In this document: piece by piece, positions 56,584 to 64,000 of the stretch
Layout of the letters: each line of letters begins with the position of its first letter
Numbering within the stretch: the stretch's first letter is position 1
Assembly: GCA_030386875.1 (NCBI GenBank)
Contig: CM059557.1
Span: forward strand, 63,442,514 to 63,506,513
Origin: Morinoia aosen
Lineage: Eukaryota; Arthropoda; Malacostraca; Amphipoda; Talitridae
Reading direction: 5' to 3'
DNA length: 64,000 bases
Translations under genes and position numbers: made by a program
The notes under the pieces: model-generated
What the model saw: the letters and a program-made list of their open reading frames with translations, nothing else
What the model was told of the DNA's origin: nothing
Database searches by the model: none

Positions 56584-59500
56584 AAAAAATCCGTTTCTAT
56601 GAATATCTCATTTTCTTTAAAGAAAATCGTATTTTTTCCATAGAAGACAAACGATTCTAAATTGAATTTCTTATCAGTATACCAAATTTCATTGCTCTAG
56701 GCTCAATAACAAATTGAAAGATCCGTAAGGGGGATGTTGGGAAACACATTAATTATGTTGGGAAACACTTAATTTGTGTGAATTTTTTTTTTAATTTTGC
56801 AGATCATTTCAATACATTTTAATTTGTGTATTCTGTAGAATTCCGTGTCTTGCTAAATCGTGTATTGCTTCGTGTTTTAATTCTTTTGGGGTATGCATTT
56901 GTAGCAATCTAGGAAGATCCGTTTGTATCTTAGTACACATAAAAGCGAATTCAGCCGTACAGACGTGTCACTTCAACATCTTGTGTGTCTGCGAGTACCG
57001 AGTGAGCGATGCGTGTGATGTGTTTTGAGAGGCCTCAGCCGATCCGTTAAGAGTGGAAAATTTACGATCAACCTATGAACCAAAAGAATGTCAAAATTAA
57101 CGGCCCTCCGTTGGAGGCGTGAGAAACATGTTTTGATTAGCAAGGATTTTGGAGGAGGCTTGGATAAGAGTGCCTACGTTGCGGGCAGAGCGAGCGAACA
57201 CCAACCGCGAGGGTCGACAGGCATAAATCACCGACACTGGAGACGCTCGAAAGGATAGCGTTGCTTAGCAACGGGTTTACTGGAAAATTAAGAAAGACTT
57301 GGATAGGGCGGGGTTAGCCAAGCTCGCGTCAGAGGGGCTTGCTGCCAATGAAAGAAAGAAAGAAAGAAAAGAAAAACATTTTATTTCCAATAAAGTACAA
57401 ACACGAAATGTCGATACATTGGTTTTTAAACACTTTAACATTAACAGCCTTAAATGATTATGACACATTGGTATCGTAATACCCGTGGAGAATGTTGAAA
57501 CAAAATGATTGATAGAAAAGTACAACAAAATTGAGTTCCTTTCCTTGCCTAATCTGATTTTGAACTAAGAGAGCACAATCCTCGCGACGCTCATTTGAAA
57601 AACACTTTCGTTAGTACGCACAAGTTTTGAAAATGAAAGCGAAAAATGCATTCAAATACCTTAACATAGAAACCCTTAATTGCTATTTATACATGGTTAT
57701 CGCAACACCCATGTTAAGTGTTGGAACATATGATTTAGTTCCTTAATTGCTATTCATACATGGTTATCGTGATACACATGATAGTTGTCGACACAGGATT
57801 TAGGGAGAAGCATAAGTTAATAAAAAATGAACAATAATATGTATAAGAGGATCTCTAGCAATGAGGAACACGTATACCATAGGAGAGAAAATTCGAAGTG
57901 TAGAACCGCAAATGATACAGCAAAAGCAACATACAGGAGGGGTTTTGGACAATCACGTCCGAATTTACGAAGAGCGCTATTGGCTGTACGGAAAAATAGA
58001 GAACAACCCTCTCGAACATTTTGGTAGAGCTGATGAGATAAGTTCAGTCTTACGCAGAGGACCGTCGAGGAAGAAGTGCGTCTGGACAAAGAGTTAACTG
58101 AAATATATCACCCTCTAAAAAATACGTGAAAAGTTAAACTTATAAACTTATTAAACAATTTTGTTGAGTCAATAGATTGAACATTTTACGTCTATCTTTG
58201 CAGAAGAGTGAAGAACATCCTAACCAGACCGTGGTAGTCATTTAATGGAATATTAAGTTTCGACGTCAGTCGGGAGGGTAAGAGATATCGTTTTCTTTGG
58301 AAAAGATGTTGTGAAATAAATACGATAGATATTTAATGTCATTCATTGGAGTAAAGATTAAAATATTTTGAGCATAATTTGGGCGATTAAAATAAGTTAC
58401 GAGGTGATAAATCATTTGTGCAGGCGGGGTGGATTGATCTCTTCTTGGATAAAACGGGGTTGACGTGCGAAGATGCAGAAGCGGAATGAGACATATGCCG
58501 TCGTCAATGTACATTTTTTCTGAACGGTGAACAACTCAGGGAATCTGAACTGAAGCTGTGCTTGTGCGAATGAACCTGTGATCTGAAGTTATGACCATGT
58601 CTCGTACTAGTAGAGGCGCAGTGCTAAAATAGGGCTTTATGTATTATGTTTTGATGTCTAGTTAACCTATAAAGGCGGCTGGCTGGCCAATTCAATTCAA
58701 TTTAATTAGGTCATTATTGTCATGAAAGCTATTCATTGGTGTATCAAAACTTTGCTTAAATGTTACACTTTCATTTGCAATTGCCACGTCTCTAGCATTT
58801 ATTTTTTACGTTTTTCTAAAATTTATCTTTATATGCGAGTAAGAAGAATTCTTACAACGTACGTACTGCTCATTCTAAGGCGTTTAACTTATTTTGATTT
58901 TTTTGTTTGTCCCGTACACGGTAACTTCGAAATATTAGATTTACCAAATTGAGATAAAATGCCAGAAGAAGTACTTGTAAACAACTAACCCAAAACTCAT
59001 TATTAATAGTTTCATAAGCGCAATATTAAGATATGTTTTGATGAAACAGAATATCCGCAACGGCTGTCACGCAGAAACAAGGTCATTTTTTTCTCTTTTA
59101 TCTATTTTTCAGCTTCTTTTTCTGTGTTCATTCGTTGCAATCATTCGTTATCTTTTCAACCATGTTTTTAAATAACAAACGAAGACAGCCTGGCGGCAGA
59201 TTAATGCATGGGTCATTTTAAGCTTTGATGAAGATGCTGTGACACGCACCTATGCCTTAGCTTCATTTTGGTTTACGTTTGCTCTATGTTGTCTTTTATT
59301 CAGTAGCTGTTCTTTCGTATTGCATTCCGAGAATAAGTGCAATCAGATTATGAGCCTAATTTACGACATATAGTCAAATAGCAAATCAAATTATATGATT
59401 CCATGACTTAAAAAAAATCTTCACTATTTTGGAAACAAATCTTCACTAGGAACCTAAAGGGTTAAACATAGTTACGGATCAAGTCCGCTTGTGCTAACTA

Positions 59501-59861
59501 GTAATGACGTCTTCGCATTCAAAATAAATGTATGAACATAGAATTAAAATAAGAAAGCTACGGAAGACATAAAGGGTGAAACAATATTTTCCACTATTTT
59601 TCGGAAAGATATCTTTTCGATGCGACTGTGTTAAGGTGGAAAATGTCACAATTAATGAGGGAAAAAACCCTTTCATTGACTGAGAAAGAACGGTTTTGCT
59701 ACGTTTCTGTCTCGTATGTTTTGGCTCAATTTTCGAACTGGAATCACTGCAGAACGAGAAAATAATAATTTGCATCTTTTTATGATCACTTCATTATCTT
59801 CATAAATACTAATATTGGATTAACTCTTTTCTTAACGTGTTACTTGTTACTTGTTAAATAA
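56584..59861. other. Intergenic sequence with a GAAA microsatellite
   Basis: 57350-57375 is a short GAAA repeat. 57717-57770 partly repeats 57667-57720 (TTAATTGCTATTYATACATGG type). Frames at 57827-58097 are open on both strands but resemble nothing I know. Confidence 0.4.
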
Positions 59862-60088
59862 TAGCCAGCGAGGTCTCCAGATATGACACCTTCGGACTTT
59901 CACCTATGGGGCACATAAAGGGTTTAATTCATGAGACCCCAGTGGAGACAGAGATGGATCTTGTTGGAAGGATAGTGGACGCTGCAGGACGCATTGAAGA
60001 TGATCCACGAGTGCTCGATCGCGTTCGGGAATCGCTTCTGCGTAGTTTTCAGATGTGCATTGACGAACAGGGCAGGCATTTCTTGTAA
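59862..60088 (+). pseudogene. DUF4817-type transposase, C-terminal part
   Basis: The plus strand reads PARSPDMTPSDFHLWG from 59865 (preceded by TAG where the family has Trp). A one-base loss in a G-run shifts the frame into HIKGLIHETPVETEMDL, then GRIVDAAGRI, RVRESLLRSFQMCIDEQG, and a stop at 60086-60088. This is the last third of the same protein family as 55447-56222, starting exactly where that one ends. The SPD motif and D-H-L-W block carry the third catalytic region. Confidence 0.8.
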
Positions 60089-60339
60089 TGTCAATTTTGT
60101 GGTAATCAAAGTTTATGAAATCAGATGAATTTTCGTTGCCTAAGACTCGGAAGACTGTCCCCACCAGAGTAGAAAAGCACACAAAATGTTGTCATACAGC
60201 GGGTCATCTCAGTTAAGAAAGTGAGAAATTTCCCTAAAATCAAATAAATTTCAATGATTCGATATCTCAATAACGAAGCATTTTTGGATATTTCGTTATT
60301 CATGAAAATTTGTTTTTTTGGGGTTTCAATACATAATGT

Positions 60340-60373
60340 CAAAGTTTCTACCATGAGTTAGAGATCACCCTGT
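60340..60373 (+). repeat. Probable right end of the DUF4817 transposon
   Basis: The inverse reads ACAGGGTGATCTCTAACTC, a plausible Tc1/mariner-type terminus some 285 bp past the transposase stop. No partner end was found. Confidence 0.4.
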
Positions 60374-60462
60374 GTGGCATTATTCATGGTAAATTACCCG
60401 AGGAAGATGAATCATATTGCGGAAAAGATTTGACTTTATTACTTGACGTGATTTATATTCCG

Positions 60463-62600
60463 TTAAAAATGGGAATTAAAGGTTCGATTAGGAATCTTTG
60501 TCAGAATTTTTTCGCTGATCTGAGCAAGGAGCGAATTCCAAATCTTGGTTCCAATGAAGATATTGTGGTGTGACAGAGCTTTCGAGAGATAAGGAAGTAT
60601 GAAGTTACATCTGGTTATATGATCATGATGGCGATTTTGGACTCTTGACAAACATTTGAGGTCTTTGTCGTCCTCATTAGTCAATGTGTTATACATGCAA
60701 TTACATATGTAGAGCTTGTAGAGATCCAAAAGCTTGAGGATTTTTAACTTGTGAATGAATAATTCGCGCCCGCTAAATATATTTTAATTTTCTTACCGCA
60801 CTTATGGTTGTTTTCGTGGCGTAGGGAGCAAATCTGTTTTATTTTCATCAGTTACGTGCTATGCTTCTATCCTGCATGGAAAATAGGTGAAATGAGCGTT
60901 CAATCAAGTATTTTCATATCATCTTCAGGTAATACATTTTTTTACTTTATTCAGGTAATGCACATGCTCTTTGAAGGTCAAATATTTTTCTATTATAACG
61001 CCTAGGAACTTAAAAGAGTCGGATCAATTTCATTACTTGGAAGTACACATTCCGCTGGTAAGAGACTATAATTTATTTTGTCTGATTGATGTTAAGGCTG
61101 ATTTAATTAGCTTTGAGCCACACTGACAACTTTTACAGCTCGTCATTTATATTCTCTGCTATTAAATTGAATATTCATTTGGGAAAGGCTCAGAAAGCAA
61201 GGTGACGTCGGACAAAAATATGAATTCGAAAAATGAAGTAGATTTAACTAAATCGTTGATAAAGATTAAAAACAGGAGAGGCCCAGGGACAAATTGTTTT
61301 GATGGCTAATTGTCATTAGTTCCCAGTGGATTGTTAATGGCAACGTATTGCTTCAGGTTTGTTAGGTGTGATTTGGATGAATCATCTGCATGACACTTCT
61401 TTAATGCCATAACATTAGAGTTTCGAGCTTCAGATGTTATTGTCTACACAATCGAAGGCTTTTCGAAATTATAGAAACACTGTGAAAATAAGCTTTTCTT
61501 CATCTCAACTTGAGAAAAGGCATTGTAATTAAATGAGTCAATACAGCCTGTGTTGTTGTTTTTTTCAGAACGAAATCTATATTTTTTATTATAGAAAATT
61601 TATTTGTGTTCAAATAAAAATACATTTTTAGCTAAGCCATACTAAGCGAAGTACGCTTGACTTTTCTTTACATTGATAACGACGTCTTCCGTTATCCAGG
61701 GCTTTTATTCATTCTTCGGTGTAATGGTACGAATGCTGTTTGGACAACATTGATTATGTGAAGTTGTTATAATTTAGTTCAGTTTAGCATTGCTTCATCA
61801 ATGTTTGTCGCATTATCGTTTTGTTGATTGATGTTCAATGTTGACATTAATTTTTTTTCGAACACAGCGCATGGTTCCCAAATTTCATTCATTTATACAA
61901 CGATATGAATTTCAGCCTGGGGCTTGGCGCAAGCAATAAATACATTTTTCATTAAGAAACCCTGGGAAATGATCGGTTAAGTCAGAACTTATTATTCCAA
62001 TAAGATAATCAGTTGAATCTGCTTTGAAGATATTAACATGCAGCGTACAAAATTCTGATGAGACACTTGTAGGCCTCCTGATGATTGGAAGGAAAGATTC
62101 AGATTGAAAAGTAGCCATGGTATTTGAGATTTGTTAGCAGCTTCTATGCTTTAGAAAATCGTAGTTGAAGTCACTGTAGATAATTGTGTCATTATATAGG
62201 AGCTTGTTAGGCTTCGATATAATATTACGGAGTTAATTCAGGAAAGAGACCGGACTAACTGTTGGAAGCCCATACACAGTTCCAGTTATAATACGTTTTT
62301 CGCTTTTCGTAATATCTACGAATAACGTTTCAATATGGTCCCGATTCATAGTTGTACTTGCAACGATTCTCGAAGGTATGTATTTAGATTTGATCGTACT
62401 CACGCTTCCGCCACGTTTATCATTATTACCTCGTGAATGGTGGTTGTAATAGTTCTGCCGATTTTCGATGAAACTATTAACGTCACAGTTACAAACAAGG
62501 TCAGTGATAGTGCAAGCTATTTCGTCTTTTTTTGGATAGAGTGGCCAGCAATTCCAACAAGAAATCATTGCAAATTGTTCTCATCGTTTAATGTAATTTT
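60463..62600 (-). pseudogene. Decayed Jockey/CR1-like LINE (endonuclease, RT, C terminus)
   Basis: Remnant of one protein read leftward. At 62430-62230: NDKRGGSVSTI, HIETLFVDIT, ITGTVYGLPTVSPVSF, equivalent to the endonuclease RGGGV and IVGVIYRPP blocks. At 62190-61915: YSDFNYDFL (the GDFN block), FLPIIRRPTSVSSEF, ISSDLTDHFPGF (the SDH block). At 61470-61170: FEKPSIV (the KAFD block), HLTNLKQYVAINN, VPGPLLFLIFINDLV, and FEFIFLSDVTLL, where catalytic FADD is lost. At 60729-60463: YLSKALSHHNIF and GTKIWNSLLAQI, the usual C-terminal WNSLP block. Many stops, shifts and an internal deletion before the C terminus. Inactive. Confidence 0.75.
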
Positions 62601-64000
62601 TTAATAATTCCATAATATCTTGATTTATTTAGGTTTGGAAATAATGTACTCAAATGATTGAGATCTGGGTCAATATCATCAAATACCGTCATGATTAATC
62701 ATGGAAGTGAACTAACCAGGTAATAATATACAACATTTGAATACAAAATTTTGCAAAGTATAGATAAAAAATAGAAGTATTATCTATACTATTAAAAGGA
62801 CTTATAAAACGAGCAGAGATAATCACCTTTCATTTTATGTAATTCCATAAAAGAGTGTATGCACTAATTAAGTCCATGAGAGAAAACATTGCAGCACATA
62901 GATTGCTCATAGTGTAGTTCCAAGCGCTAGCATACGCCAAATAGTATTTGCACAGAACACAAATAATTATTGATAGGTGCATTGAAATCGAAATGGCCTC
63001 GACTTGTTATCTAACAAGAAAACTAGAATGCCTAAATTATTCTTAGATTTAGCAGTATACGTATGTGACTCATAGATAAGAACCTATGCAGCTAATATAA
63101 AATAAGCATTGTAAAAAACGCATTAAGTAGAAATCGAAGTGACATGTCTGGCGTGAATCCCTTAGATGCCTGCACTATCAGTAAAAGCTGCAACAATAGC
63201 TGGAGCAAATTTAAATGTAGTAACTAGCACAAAAATAAAGGAAATAAAAAATATTCCCTAGAAGGAAATCGAAATGCTGTATCTGACATATATCATGCAT
63301 GGCTTAAGCACCTATACTTTGGGTATGAGTTGTAAGAAATTCTGACGTATTTAAAATGTACATATATATAGGCAGAAAGGCGGTTCTAATGAAAAAAATC
63401 TTATGGGTAGAAATCGAATGTCGTGAAATCTGACATGAAGGTTAGTTGTATTCTAACTACAAATAATTTTTTTAGAGATCTTGCTCTCTTGCTGCATTAA
63501 TATTAATCGAGCTCTGCAGGCGTGTTGGTTGCTGGAGATCTTGGAGTATTCTTTTGAGAGCAAACCCTGATCTTCCTACCCAGAGCTTTTGCGATTCCTA
63601 TTTTTCCCGGGAATTTTCTTTGCGCTGTCTTTAGACTGTGCCTAATACGAGCTCGCAATGGTATGAGATATTCATTTATTCAAAATTTCAGTTTCGTCAT
63701 ACGGCAAGCCTCGTAATTCCTTGCTTCATTCCTCCGTAATTCCTTAGTTTGCAGATATTGATTTAATTTGCAGATATTGTTTTTTCTATCCTCGTTTCTA
63801 CTTGCCGTTTTTCCCCATTCTGTTTACTATAAGGATGTCATCTTACTTAGGTGGATGTTGATTTGTCCTTCTGCAGTTTTGAACCGTTTCCTCACAGTCT
63901 TCACCTGGGCGTAATGACGGCAGCTCCTCTGAGATAACAAGAGTACATTTCTTATTTCCTTACTCTACACGTTCTTCTTTTCATTTCAGTCTGATCAAAC
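62601..64000. other. Intergenic sequence to the end of the window
   Basis: AT-rich. 63110-63130 and 63400-63430 repeat a short AGTAGAAATCGAAGTGACATG-like motif. No gene or element recognised. Confidence 0.4.

Noticed and set aside
57350..57375. GAAA tract as a functional element
   Set aside because: Short simple-sequence repeat with no other support.
1..64000. Bacterial-type features (operons, CRISPR, ribosome binding sites, riboswitches)
   Set aside because: The element content, intron and gap style are those of an animal nuclear genome. No such features are present.

Overview
The window looks like AT-rich intergenic DNA from an arthropod nuclear genome. This is inferred from the set of mobile elements: Ty3/gypsy, a Penelope-like element with a GIY-YIG domain, RTE-like and Jockey/CR1-like LINEs, hAT, piggyBac-like, Tc1/mariner-like and a DUF4817-type transposase, tRNA-derived SINEs, and a multicopy arthropod protein family I know only as unnamed. 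I cannot name the species. A run of 500 N (20515-21014) marks an assembly gap. I found no intact host gene, rRNA, functional tRNA or CRISPR array. Nearly every readable coding stretch is a decayed mobile element or repeat-family pseudogene.

Layout: 1637-2786 is a palindromic array of tRNA-derived SINE units inside a perfect 12-bp target duplication. 6135-7086 is a MITE. 8400-11480 holds two 21-bp minisatellites, a near-perfect palindrome of nearly 1 kb and a 402-bp tandem duplication. 12820-13350 is a dead Tc1-like transposase. 13911-15757 is a TIR element with a hAT nested in it, and two more hATs follow (16735-18386, 19119-19944). A LINE endonuclease fragment runs into the N gap. 21530-21880 is a 95-bp tandem repeat that can fold.

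23153-30835 is the most layered part. An intron-containing pseudogene of the unnamed family (minus strand) is split by an insertion at TTAA. That insertion carries long inverted arms, and a 4.8-kb gypsy element with two 350-bp LTRs and a GACTA target duplication sits inside it. 31426-32453 is a foldback element, and 33447-34780 a decayed piggyBac-like element with symmetric palindromes. 35848-37512 is a 5'-truncated RTE-like LINE with an open reverse transcriptase frame. 42202-43369 is a second copy of the 13911 family with another MITE nested in it. 45151-49495 is an inverted Penelope dimer with a 13-bp target duplication. 55447-60373 contains two complementary halves of one transposase in opposite orientations, as if split by an inversion. 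60463-62600 is a decayed Jockey/CR1-like LINE.

The genes do not form a pathway. The information here is the insertion history: nested elements, target duplications, inverted dimers, and one multicopy family whose normal function I do not know.
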